Positions 1 to 7,281 of a DNA stretch of 19,275 nucleotides are shown piece by piece. Numbering within the stretch: position 1 is the stretch's first letter; every line of letters begins with the position of its first letter. Under the pieces are notes generated by a model. The model saw only the letters and a program-made list of their open reading frames with translations, searched no databases and was not told the DNA's origin. The translations under genes were made by a program, and so were the position numbers. Source of the stretch: an uncultured Caryophanales bacterium (GTDB lineage: Bacteria > Bacillota_I > Bacilli_A > RF39 > UBA660); assembly GCA_946544685.1 (NCBI GenBank), contig CAMNML010000014.1, forward strand, positions 1 through 19,275, in the 5' to 3' direction.

Positions 1-1854
1 TGTGGCATTACCTACTCCTACTGAAGTAACTACTCCATTATTAACAGTTGCAACAGTAGTATCGCTGCTTTCCCAAATCAAATCATCTTTATATGCATTT
101 GTAGGAGTTAGAGTTGGTGTAAATTCATATGTGTTATTTTCTTCTAAATTTAGATTAATTTCTTCTGTATTAAGTGTTACGCTTGTTGCTGAATATTTTA
201 AATCAAATTCTTTAATTGTTGCGTTGTTGTATTTTATTATATATTTATTATTATTAATTGTCTCATCTATATTTTCTTTATTAATATTGATATTCGATTT
301 TATTGTTTCTGCATCTGTATCTTTATAAGTATATATATAATTTTTTTCGTCATTTATAATATATTTATCACTTGTTGCCTCTATTCTTTCTATATTATAA
401 ACAAAATCGTATTCATCTTCGTTTCCATCAGGATCTATATAAGTATGTTTTATTGTATAACTTGTTTGTGAATTATCATTTGTAATTGCATCTTTTAGCT
501 CTTGTTCACTTATATGTGATAAATCATTTTTATATATAATGTATTGTTTTGTTTGATTAATATTCCACCACAGTTTTTTTAAGTTAGTATTTTTACTTAA
601 ATCTATATTTGTTAACTGATTATCGCTTAAATTCAATTTTGTTAAAGCTGTATTTTCACTTAAATCTATATTTGTTAGTTGATTATGACCTAAATTCAAA
701 TCTGTTAATGCGGTATTTTTACTTAAATCTATATTTGTTAACTGATTATAGCTTAAATCCAAAGATTCTAAAGCTGTATTTTTACTTAAATCTATATTTG
801 TTATTTGATTATTTTTAATATATAAATAATATAAGTATTTTTTATTGCTTAAATCTATGTTTGTTAGTTGATTATAACTTAAATCCAATTGTTGTACATG
901 TGTATTTTTACTTAAATCTATATTTGTTAGTTGATTATAATTTAAATCCAAAAATATTAAATCTGTATTTTTACTTAAATCTATATTTGTTAGTTGATTA
1001 TAATTTATATCCAAAAATTCTAAAGCTGTATTTTTACTTAAATCTATATTTGTTAGTTGATTATAATTTAAATCCAAGTTTGTTAAGGCTGTATTTTTAC
1101 TTAAATCTATATTTGTTAGTTGATTATAATTTAAATCCAAAGATTCTAAAGCTGTATTTTTACTTAAATCTATATTTGTTAATTTAGTGTCGTTTATGGT
1201 CAAATGTCTTAAGGCTGTATTTTTACTTAAATCTATATTTAAATCTATTTTTGTTTGTTCATTACCACCTAAATTCAAATTTGTTAAGGCTGTATTTTTA
1301 CTTAAATCTATATTTGTTAGTTGGTTTTGACCTAAATTCAAATCTGTTAATGCTGTATTTTTACTTAAATCTATATTTGTTAATTGGTTAATGCTTAAAT
1401 TCAAATCTGTTAATGCGGTATTTTTACTTAAATCTATGTTTGTTAATCGATTACTGTTTAATTTCAAATTTGTTAATGCGGTATTTTCACTTAAATCTAT
1501 ATTTGTTAGTTGATTCTCATTTAATCTTAATTCTTGTAAATTAACTAATGTTTCTATCCCGCTTGCGTCACTTATTTCATTTGATGGACATTCTAGTTTT
1601 GTAATAGTTTTTAACTGTTCTTCTGTTAGACTAATATCGTATCCTATATTTTCGTTATTCGCTGTGTTATATGCATCTACAACGCATTTATACAAATTAG
1701 AATCATGAAAGTTTATATTAGCGGGTGTTTTATATTTGTTTGAGTCGATGACTATGTTTTTTATTGCTGGTTTTAAAAATAAAAAGGCTCCTACAAATAT
1801 AATTGGAATTATTCCTACGTATGATTTTTTTATTAGTTTTATGATTTTCTTCAT
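1..1854 (-). CDS. Leucine-rich-repeat surface protein with Big_2 domain, 3' end outside window
   Basis: The frame is open from the ATG at 1854 (AGGAGAG ribosome binding site just upstream) to the window edge, 618 codons without a stop. Residues about 11-28 form one hydrophobic segment after a Lys-rich start, so it is a signal anchor or uncleaved signal. From about residue 100 to 420 there are some 15 tandem 21-residue leucine-rich repeats of the form L-T-N-I-D-L-S-K-N-T-A-L-x-x-L-x-L-x-x-N-Q, nearly identical at DNA level with a 63-nt period. A linker follows, and at the left edge a bacterial Ig-like Big_2 motif (L-I-W-E-S-S-D then T-V-A-T-V-N-N-G). Proteins of this build are usually displayed on the cell surface and bind host or cell-wall ligands; the ligand here is unknown. 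One repeat carries a 4-residue insertion (I-D-L-N). The C-terminal anchor, if any, lies outside the window. Confidence 0.9.
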   Translation of the reverse strand, partial: MKKIIKLIKKSYVGIIPIIFVGAFLFLKPAIKNIVIDSNKYKTPANINFHDSNLYKCVVDAYNTANNENIGYDISLTEEQLKTITKLECPSNEISDASGIETLVNLQELRLNENQLTNIDLSENTALTNLKLNSNRLTNIDLSKNTALTDLNLSINQLTNIDLSKNTALTDLNLGQNQLTNIDLSKNTALTNLNLGGNEQTKIDLNIDLSKNTALRHLTINDTKLTNIDLSKNTALESLDLNYNQLTNIDLSKNTALTNLDLNYNQLTNIDLSKNTALEFLDINYNQLTNIDLSKNTDLIFLDLNYNQLTNIDLSKNTHVQQLDLSYNQLTNIDLSNKKYLYYLYIKNNQITNIDLSKNTALESLDLSYNQLTNIDLSKNTALTDLNLGHNQLTNIDLSENTALTKLNLSDNQLTNIDLSKNTNLKKLWWNINQTKQYIIYKNDLSHISEQELKDAITNDNSQTSYTIKHTYIDPDGNEDEYDFVYNIERIEATSDKYIINDEKNYIYTYKDTDAETIKSNININKENIDETINNNKYIIKYNNATIKEFDLKYSATSVTLNTEEINLNLEENNTYEFTPTLTPTNAYKDDLIWESSDTTVATVNNGVVTSVGVGNAT

Positions 1855-1879
1855 ATATATCTCTCCTAATATGTTACTA

Positions 1880-1899
1880 GTTACTATATATATAGTAAC
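1880..1899. promoter_or_regulatory. 20-bp perfect dyad upstream of the LRR gene
   Basis: GTTACTATATATATAGTAAC is a perfect palindrome 26 nt before the LRR start codon. A third half-site (GTTACTA) lies beside it at 1873-1879. It overlaps the place where a -10 element would sit, so it looks like an operator. The cognate regulator is not identifiable from the window. Confidence 0.45.
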
Positions 1900-1903
1900 A
1901 TAA

Positions 1904-1935
1904 AAAAACAAAAAAATGAATATTTTCTTATTCAT
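1904..1935 (-). terminator. Intrinsic terminator after the Fur-family gene
   Basis: On the minus strand ATGAATA, a 6-nt loop and TATTCAT are followed by a long T-run. The stem begins within the last codons of the Fur-family gene and separates it from the LRR gene. Confidence 0.7.
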
Positions 1936-2308
1936 TCTTTTGACAATTATTACATATTCCATCTATTTCTATTTTGTGTGTTATTATTTTAAAGCCTTTT
2001 TGCTCTAATTCATTAACTGGACATATATTTATTTCTTCTTTTTTATGACATTTTATACATTTTACGTAGTGTTTGTGCTCTTGCCTTATTTCATAATATA
2101 ATTCATTTTTATGATTTATACTTGTTTCTATTATATTATTGTTTAATAATGTTTCTAATGTTCTATATACTGTTGATTTATCTATTGCAGTTCTTTTTAA
2201 TATATTTTTTTTAGTTGCATTTATATCTAACTTTTCAATTATTTTTAATATTTCTATTCTTTGTTTTGTTTGTTTTAAATTTTTATTTTTTAATAGTTCT
2301 TCTATCAT
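1928..2308 (-). CDS. Fur-family metal-responsive repressor
   Basis: This 126-residue protein has the size and order of the Fur/Zur/PerR family. The winged helix spans about residues 10-65, with K-S-T-V-Y-R-T-L in the recognition helix (about 44-51). The family-typical H-K-H-Y (78-81) follows, then two CxxC pairs, C84/C87 and C119/C122, that would hold a structural zinc. The family binds DNA palindromes when loaded with iron, zinc, manganese or nickel; the metal cannot be read from sequence. Its ATG overlaps the TGA of the exporter gene upstream (ATGA), so the two are translationally coupled. An inverted repeat at that operon's promoter (3152-3172) is a good candidate operator, which would make the unit autoregulated. 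Zur or Mur-like roles are as plausible as Fur. Confidence 0.9.
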   Translation of the reverse strand: MIEELLKNKNLKQTKQRIEILKIIEKLDINATKKNILKRTAIDKSTVYRTLETLLNNNIIETSINHKNELYYEIRQEHKHYVKCIKCHKKEEINICPVNELEQKGFKIITHKIEIDGICNNCQKNE

Positions 2309-3141
2309 ATAGCACCTACCAAGTCTATTAGTATTCCTGATATTATTCCTATTATATATATTAACGAAATTATTGTTATATTTTCTTTTATATTTTTATT
2401 TGTTTTAATAAGTATTAATAGACCAATTCCTGCTCCTGTTAATAGACCAGCCATTGTAGCTCCTAGTGTTATTGTGTTATTAAGATATAGTTCTGTTATT
2501 AATATGCTTGCTCCACAATTTGGTATTAATCCCACTAAACTTGATAATAAATAACTAAATATAGTGTTTTTCATAAACAAGTTTTCTAGAAAGGATTGTC
2601 CTAAATATTCAAAAATAATATTTATTAAAAATGAAAATATTAATATGAATATAGTTATACTTATTGTGTGCTTAAGTGCGGATTTAAAAATACTATGATT
2701 ATGATTACAGTTACAGTGATCATGAACACATAATGATTCTATTTTTGGTTGTTCTTTTTTTCTTAGTATTAAATCTATTATAAATCCTGATACCATTCCT
2801 ATTATGAATTTTAGTCCAAGTATTTTTAGTATCAAACTTGTATCTGTTTTATTAGCAAGTAAAAGTGGTAACATCTCATCACTAGTTGATAGGTATACTG
2901 ATATTAGTGTACCTAATGATATTATTCTTGTTGCATATAAGTTTGTAGCTGAAGCACTTATTCCACATTGTGGTATTACTCCTAGTATGCTTCCAAAAAA
3001 AGGTCCAAATTTTTTTGATTTTGTTATTATTTTTTTATTATTTATTTTATGTTCAATATATTCAATTATTATAAATGTTAAAATTAAAAATGGTAAAAGC
3101 TTTATTGTATCTATTAATGTATCCTGTATTATATCTAACAT
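2305..3141 (-). CDS. Putative ten-TM heavy-metal exporter (ArsP_2/DUF2899-type permease)
   Basis: This is a multi-pass membrane protein of 278 residues. I start it at the ATG at 3141, which sits 4 nt after AGGAGG, rather than at upstream in-frame codons. Two half-repeats each carry a cysteine motif followed by a small-residue run: I-P-Q-C-G-I-S (about 56-62) and, in the second half, I-P-N-C-G-A-S. The first half also has S-T-S-D-E-M-L-P (85-92). These match the putative heavy-metal or manganese exporter family known as ArsP_2 or DUF2899. A loop at about 138-149 is rich in Cys and His (C-V-H-D-H-C-N-C-N-H-N-H) and probably binds metal on the soluble side. It is co-transcribed with the Fur-family gene that overlaps its stop. 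The substrate is inferred only as a divalent metal. Confidence 0.8.
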   Translation of the reverse strand: MLDIIQDTLIDTIKLLPFLILTFIIIEYIEHKINNKKIITKSKKFGPFFGSILGVIPQCGISASATNLYATRIISLGTLISVYLSTSDEMLPLLLANKTDTSLILKILGLKFIIGMVSGFIIDLILRKKEQPKIESLCVHDHCNCNHNHSIFKSALKHTISITIFILIFSFLINIIFEYLGQSFLENLFMKNTIFSYLLSSLVGLIPNCGASILITELYLNNTITLGATMAGLLTGAGIGLLILIKTNKNIKENITIISLIYIIGIISGILIDLVGAI

Positions 3142-3151
3142 ACTTCCTCCT

Positions 3152-3172
3152 AAATGCAAAAATGTTGCATTT
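3152..3172. promoter_or_regulatory. Candidate Fur-family operator
   Basis: This is a perfect inverted repeat, AAATGCAA-N5-TTGCATTT, lying between the -10 element and the ribosome binding site of the exporter/Fur operon. Its placement just after the -10 is where a Fur-type repressor would block transcription. The link to this regulator is inferred from adjacency. Confidence 0.55.
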
Positions 3173-3202
3173 ATCATATCATATATTTTATTTTTAAGTC
3201 AA
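3173..3202 (-). promoter_or_regulatory. Promoter of exporter-Fur operon
   Basis: On the minus strand TTGACT (-35, 3202-3197), an 18-nt spacer and TATGAT (-10, 3178-3173) precede the operator palindrome. The -35 starts one base after the T-run of the terminator of the upstream gene. Confidence 0.6.
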
Positions 3203-3203
3203 G

Positions 3204-3227
3204 AAAAAAGTTCTTTAATGAACTTTT
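3204..3227 (-). terminator. Intrinsic terminator after the GH25 lipoprotein gene
   Basis: AAAAGTTC, loop ATTAAA, GAACTTTT and a T-run on the minus strand. The stem begins inside the TAA stop codon of the GH25 gene. Confidence 0.75.
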
Positions 3228-5034
3228 ATCTTTGAATTATTTTTTGTTTATTTTTTTTATTTAATACTTTTATTAGTCTTTTGATTTTTTTTCTAATTCT
3301 TTTTTTGTGTCTTATTACATATATAGAGATTGATAAAATGCCCGCTATTTGTGAAGTGGTTTTTATTATATTTAGTATATTTTTTGGATTTTTTCTATTA
3401 TATTTTTTTGTATCAAATACTTGTGTTGATTGTTGTTCTTTAAGTTCTTTTGGTTGTTTATAATCTACATAACATAGATTAAAGTCTACTACTCCATCAG
3501 AATTGCCAATACCTAAATCTGTTATTTTCCAAGATACTTGATTGATATCACAACCATATGAATAAAGTCCATTGTCTGTTTGACATATTGGTCCATTGTC
3601 ACGGACTTGATTTACTTTATCATATTCGCTTGGATTTGATAGCCATATTTGATATTTATTTAATTCTTGTAATCCTACTTCTTGTTCTATTATCGAATAC
3701 GTTGAAAGATTAGAATATATTCCAAATCTATTGTCAGATTTTTCAAACATTTGATTTAGTTCGCTAAATATTTCTTTTAATGATTCATTTTCTATTAATT
3801 GATTAAATTCTTTTTCATATATTGTTCCTTTAGTGTTTTCAAAATCTATAAAAATTGGAAATGTTATTTTTAAATTGTTTATTTGTTCTATTACAGATTT
3901 TGCTTCATTTATTGCTTCTTCTTTTGTTGTTGCGTTTGTTACATAATATCCACCTATTGGTATATTATTTTGATAACAATCATTGTAAAATTCATAAAAT
4001 TTTGGATCTATTTTAAATTCATTATTTTCTTGTTCTCCTATTTTTAAGATTACAAAGTCTAAATAGTTTGATAGTTTTTTAAATGTCATGTTGTCGTCTA
4101 ATTGTTGATGATGAGAAATATCTATTCCGCGGTATAATGCTTGTTTTTTTCTTATTAAATTTGGATATACTAGTTTCTTATTGTCTTGTATTTTATTTGG
4201 AATTCTAATTATTGTACCATTTTTTATATCTTTTTTTGTAATATTATTGAACATTAATAAGTCATTAATGCTTAGATTGTTTATTATTGCGATTTGTTCT
4301 ATACTGTTGTCTTCATCTACTATATAGTATTCGTTTTGTTTTAGTCTGGTTGAATCATTTAATTTGTTTTCCTTTATTAGATTTGCGATATTGTTTTGAT
4401 ATTCTTCTGATTCAAATGTTGAATATACATTTCCTTCTTCATCTTGTCTTATTGTTGATAATCCTGTGTATTTTGTTTTTCCGTCTTCTACAACAAAGCA
4501 GTCATAATTGTTGCTTAGTGGTAGTCCATATAGGTTTAGATTGGATAAATTTGTACTTGTTCCGTATAGTCCAACGTATATATTGTTTTTTTCTGTTAGT
4601 TCTAGATATTCTTTTATATATTGTGCTTTTGTTGTTATACTTAAATCATCATTTATCATTATTTTTTCTATGCTAAAGTATACAGGCATATCTATTTTAT
4701 ATTGTTCTATTATTGATTTAGTAAATTCAACGTCTTCATATATATCTATTAATGATGTTGCATCACTATCAATTATAACTCCTATTGATATTTCTTTTTT
4801 TTCACAGTATTTTAGTATTTTTTCCTGATTTAATATTCCTGTTTTTTTATAATTTCCAATATTGTAAATAGCAAATTCTGATTCATCTATTTTTCTTGGA
4901 TTTGTATCAATATATCCTATTGTGTTTTCACTGTTTAGTTGTTTTGTTTTTTTATTACATGAGCTTAATGACATTAATATAGTTCCCGCAAATAATATTG
5001 GAATTATCTTTTTACTTATTTTTAAATTTTTCAT
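3226..5034 (-). CDS. LysM lipoprotein with two GH25 lysozyme modules and C-terminal TM tail
   Basis: This 602-residue protein starts with a lipoprotein signal peptide whose lipobox L-S-S-C puts the lipidated Cys at 26. Residues about 39-200 resemble a GH25 muramidase module, but the usual D-x-E motif reads S-I-E, so this copy is probably inactive. Residues about 236-280 are a LysM peptidoglycan-binding motif. A second GH25 module (about 302-520) looks intact: R-G-I-D-I-S-H-H near 302-309 and F-I-D-F-E-N near 395-400 with the catalytic Asp and Glu, then G-I-Y-S-N and I-W-L-S-N. A hydrophobic segment (about 554-574) and a very Lys/Arg-rich tail end the protein. The family hydrolyses the MurNAc-GlcNAc bond of peptidoglycan. 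Two membrane anchors suggest wall remodelling at the cell surface rather than a secreted lysin. It has its own promoter and terminator. Confidence 0.88.
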   Translation of the reverse strand: MKNLKISKKIIPILFAGTILMSLSSCNKKTKQLNSENTIGYIDTNPRKIDESEFAIYNIGNYKKTGILNQEKILKYCEKKEISIGVIIDSDATSLIDIYEDVEFTKSIIEQYKIDMPVYFSIEKIMINDDLSITTKAQYIKEYLELTEKNNIYVGLYGTSTNLSNLNLYGLPLSNNYDCFVVEDGKTKYTGLSTIRQDEEGNVYSTFESEEYQNNIANLIKENKLNDSTRLKQNEYYIVDEDNSIEQIAIINNLSINDLLMFNNITKKDIKNGTIIRIPNKIQDNKKLVYPNLIRKKQALYRGIDISHHQQLDDNMTFKKLSNYLDFVILKIGEQENNEFKIDPKFYEFYNDCYQNNIPIGGYYVTNATTKEEAINEAKSVIEQINNLKITFPIFIDFENTKGTIYEKEFNQLIENESLKEIFSELNQMFEKSDNRFGIYSNLSTYSIIEQEVGLQELNKYQIWLSNPSEYDKVNQVRDNGPICQTDNGLYSYGCDINQVSWKITDLGIGNSDGVVDFNLCYVDYKQPKELKEQQSTQVFDTKKYNRKNPKNILNIIKTTSQIAGILSISIYVIRHKKRIRKKIKRLIKVLNKKNKQKIIQR

Positions 5035-5057
5035 ATTTTTCCTCGTTTTTTTATTAT

Positions 5058-5085
5058 ATTATATGCGATTTAGTATTTTTGTCAA
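5058..5085 (-). promoter_or_regulatory. Promoter of GH25 lipoprotein gene
   Basis: A consensus TTGACA (5085-5080), 16-nt spacer and TATAAT (5063-5058) on the minus strand, 24 nt before the ATG. The -35 directly follows the T-run of the terminator upstream. Confidence 0.75.
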
Positions 5086-5110
5086 GAAAAAAAGTAGACT
5101 TATGTCTACT
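5086..5110 (-). terminator. Intrinsic terminator after the cdsA-rseP operon
   Basis: AGTAGAC, a 4-nt loop, GTCTACT and seven T residues on the minus strand, directly after the 88-residue ORF. Confidence 0.85.
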
Positions 5111-5111
5111 G

Positions 5112-5378
5112 CTATATCCATCTTGTAGGATTTATGCTTGTTATATAATCGTATTCTTCTACTATGTTATCTTCATCATAGTCATTATATAGTCTCATTA
5201 AATATTTTTCACTTATTTTTTTTATAAGGCAATTCTTTTTGATATATTCTTGAAATTTTAAATCATTTATATATTTTTTTATAAATTTTAGATCTGCTTT
5301 GTTGTTTGAATAAAAATTAATGATTGCGTCGCTTATTATATCATCGTCTTCGTATTTAAAGTCTTTTAGTTCTATCAT
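5112..5378 (-). CDS. Small conserved-context hypothetical protein (88 aa)
   Basis: I do not recognise this protein. It is 88 residues, soluble, rich in Asp, Lys, Ile and Tyr, with no signal peptide or membrane segment, and looks mostly helical. Its ATG overlaps the TGA of rseP (ATGA), so it is translationally coupled and is the last gene of the cdsA-rseP transcript, ending one base before the terminator stem. The tight coupling and proper end argue that it is a real gene. No function can be inferred beyond co-expression with envelope genes. Confidence 0.65.
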   Translation of the reverse strand: MIELKDFKYEDDDIISDAIINFYSNNKADLKFIKKYINDLKFQEYIKKNCLIKKISEKYLMRLYNDYDEDNIVEEYDYITSINPTRWI

Positions 5379-6409
5379 TTTATTATTCTTATTATATCAT
5401 TAAATGTTATTACAACCATTAATATCATTAATAAAGCAAATCCTATTGTATGTATCATATTCTCTACTTTTATATCTACTTTACTTCCTTTGATTTTTTC
5501 TATTATTAAGAATAATATTCTTCCACCGTCAAGTGCTGGTATTGGAAGTACATTCATGAATCCTACATTTAAACTTATAAATCCTGTTAAATATATTAAG
5601 TTTATAAATCCTGCTTTTGCAGATTCTCCTACTACATTAAATATTCCTACTGGTCCTGATAAGCTTGATAGCCCAAGTTTTCCAGTGAATAAATATCCTA
5701 TTACTAATACCATTTGTGTTATTAAACTAGCAAATTTAACAAATGCATATTTTAGCGCTGGTAAGATACCTTTTTTAGTATCAGTACCTATTCCAATTCC
5801 ATATTTATATGATGTTTTTCCATCTTCATTTACTTCTATAGGATTAAGTGTTACTTCTTTTATATTTCCATTTTCTTCTTTTAGTTTTAGTTTTAATGGT
5901 TTACCATTTGATACTTGTATTCTAAGCAGCATTGTGTCTGTGAATATTACTTTTTTTCCATTTACTTCAAGTATTCTATCTCCAATGTTTAATAGATTAC
6001 TATTTATTCCTTCATCTACTATGCTTATATATGGTTTATTTACTGGTGTTCCATTTATTAATCCTACTACAAATAGAAGTACAAGTGCTAAAATAAAGTT
6101 AAACATTATTCCTGCTATTACTGTTAGAAATCTTTGCATCCATGTTTTTGATTGCATTCTTTTTTCTTCTGGTATTTGTTCGTCTTCTTCTAGTCCTTCT
6201 CCTGCCATTTGAACGTATCCACCTATTGGAAGTAGTCTTATTGAGTATTCTGTTTCATCATTTTTTCTATTGAACTTAAATATTCTTGGACCCATTCCTA
6301 TTGAAAATTCATAAACATATATTCCTGCTTTTTTTGCGAATAAAAAATGTCCAAATTCATGTATAGAAACTATTATGCCAAGCATTAAAATCATATATAT
6401 TAATGTCAT
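5375..6409 (-). CDS. rseP: Site-2 intramembrane zinc metalloprotease RseP
   Basis: This is a 344-residue member of the M50 family. The zinc motif H-E-F-G-H sits at residues 17-21 in the first membrane helix. A PDZ domain follows at about 115-190. The second zinc ligand motif, N-V-L-P-I-P-A-L-D-G-G-R, is at about 288-299 before the last helices. The family cleaves membrane-bound anti-sigma factors or remnant signal peptides inside the bilayer; the substrate here is unknown. The gene follows cdsA by one base, and its AGGAGG binding site lies inside the last codons of cdsA. The cdsA-rseP order is the standard one in Bacillota, which supports both calls. Confidence 0.95.
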   Translation of the reverse strand: MTLIYMILMLGIIVSIHEFGHFLFAKKAGIYVYEFSIGMGPRIFKFNRKNDETEYSIRLLPIGGYVQMAGEGLEEDEQIPEEKRMQSKTWMQRFLTVIAGIMFNFILALVLLFVVGLINGTPVNKPYISIVDEGINSNLLNIGDRILEVNGKKVIFTDTMLLRIQVSNGKPLKLKLKEENGNIKEVTLNPIEVNEDGKTSYKYGIGIGTDTKKGILPALKYAFVKFASLITQMVLVIGYLFTGKLGLSSLSGPVGIFNVVGESAKAGFINLIYLTGFISLNVGFMNVLPIPALDGGRILFLIIEKIKGSKVDIKVENMIHTIGFALLMILMVVITFNDIIRIIK

Positions 6410-6410
6410 T

Positions 6411-7208
6411 TTATCCTCCTATCACACTTGTAAAAAACATAAATCCTAGTAGTATAAATGTTATACTATCTAATCTATCTAATATACCGCCATGTTCTGG
6501 TATTAAATTTGAAAAATCTTTTTTTCCGAAGTATCTTTTTATTGCAGAAAATGTTAGATCTCCGAATTGTCCTAATAAACATAAAAACATTGTTATAAGT
6601 GTTATTTTAAATATGTTTATGTCTGGATTAATTAATGTTTTGTAAAAAACGACTGGTATAAATGTTCCAAATACTAATCCACCTGTTAATCCTTCTATAG
6701 TTTTATTTGGTGATATCTCTGTTAGTTTATGTTTTCCTATTAGTTTTCCGGTTATTAAAGCATATGTATCCGCCATTGAACTTATTAATAGTAAATAAAT
6801 TAATATGTTTACTCCTAATGTCCTTATTGGTATTAATAAACCGAATGATATTCCTAAGAATAATGTACCACCTATTAAGTAGAATGCATCATTTATACTA
6901 TATTTTGTTCTATCATGATATAGTATTGATGGTATTAAGAATAATATAAATATTCCTGATAATACTCTATAATCGATTGTAAATGTTGATAGTTTATTCA
7001 TATTTGAAAATATTAAAAATGAAAGTGTTAGAAAGCTTATTGTTCTAATAAACAAAGGTACTTGTTTTTTTTCATTTTTTATATTTATAAATTCATTTAG
7101 TCCTATTAATGATATTATAAATACTGCTGTATTATATATATTTCCACCCATGATTATAATGGGAATTATTATTATTAATAATATTAGAGCTGATATAGTT
7201 CTTTTCAT
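6411..7208 (-). CDS. cdsA: Phosphatidate cytidylyltransferase CdsA
   Basis: This 265-residue integral membrane enzyme makes CDP-diacylglycerol from phosphatidic acid and CTP, the entry to phospholipid synthesis. About seven to eight hydrophobic helices are visible. The C-terminal signature is present: S-P-N-K-T-I-E-G-L-T-G-G in the middle of the second half, then G-Q-F-G-D-L-T-F-S-A-I-K-R and the D-F-S-N-L-I-P-E-H-G-G-I-L-D-R-L-D-S motif near the end. It opens the cdsA-rseP-small ORF operon, with its own promoter and an AGGTGA binding site. In many Bacillota dxr lies between cdsA and rseP; it is absent here. Confidence 0.95.
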   Translation of the reverse strand: MKRTISALILLIIIIPIIIMGGNIYNTAVFIISLIGLNEFINIKNEKKQVPLFIRTISFLTLSFLIFSNMNKLSTFTIDYRVLSGIFILFLIPSILYHDRTKYSINDAFYLIGGTLFLGISFGLLIPIRTLGVNILIYLLLISSMADTYALITGKLIGKHKLTEISPNKTIEGLTGGLVFGTFIPVVFYKTLINPDINIFKITLITMFLCLLGQFGDLTFSAIKRYFGKKDFSNLIPEHGGILDRLDSITFILLGFMFFTSVIGG

Positions 7209-7231
7209 GTATTCACCTATTTTCTATATAT

Positions 7232-7260
7232 ATTATAATACATTAAAAAAAAATAAACAA
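7232..7260 (-). promoter_or_regulatory. Promoter of cdsA operon
   Basis: TTGTTT (7260-7255), 17-nt spacer and TATAAT (7237-7232) on the minus strand. The -35 lies inside the terminator of the upstream U32 gene. Confidence 0.55.
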
Positions 7261-7281
7261 GAATTATAGGTTAATTCTTGT
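7245..7281 (-). terminator. Intrinsic terminator overlapping the end of the U32 gene
   Basis: ACAAGAATT, 7-nt loop, AATTCTTGT and then a run of T on the minus strand. The left stem is made of the last codons of the U32 protein gene. Confidence 0.8.

Noticed and set aside
609..1187. Plus-strand ORFs with repeated L-Y-F-Y-L-N-L-Y-L-L peptide
   Set aside because: They are antisense readings of the 63-nt LRR repeats of the minus-strand gene; no ribosome binding site.
5490..6212. 240-codon plus-strand ORF opposite rseP
   Set aside because: Antisense shadow of rseP with no binding site and low-complexity Ser/Phe/Pro composition; rseP motifs are unmistakable.
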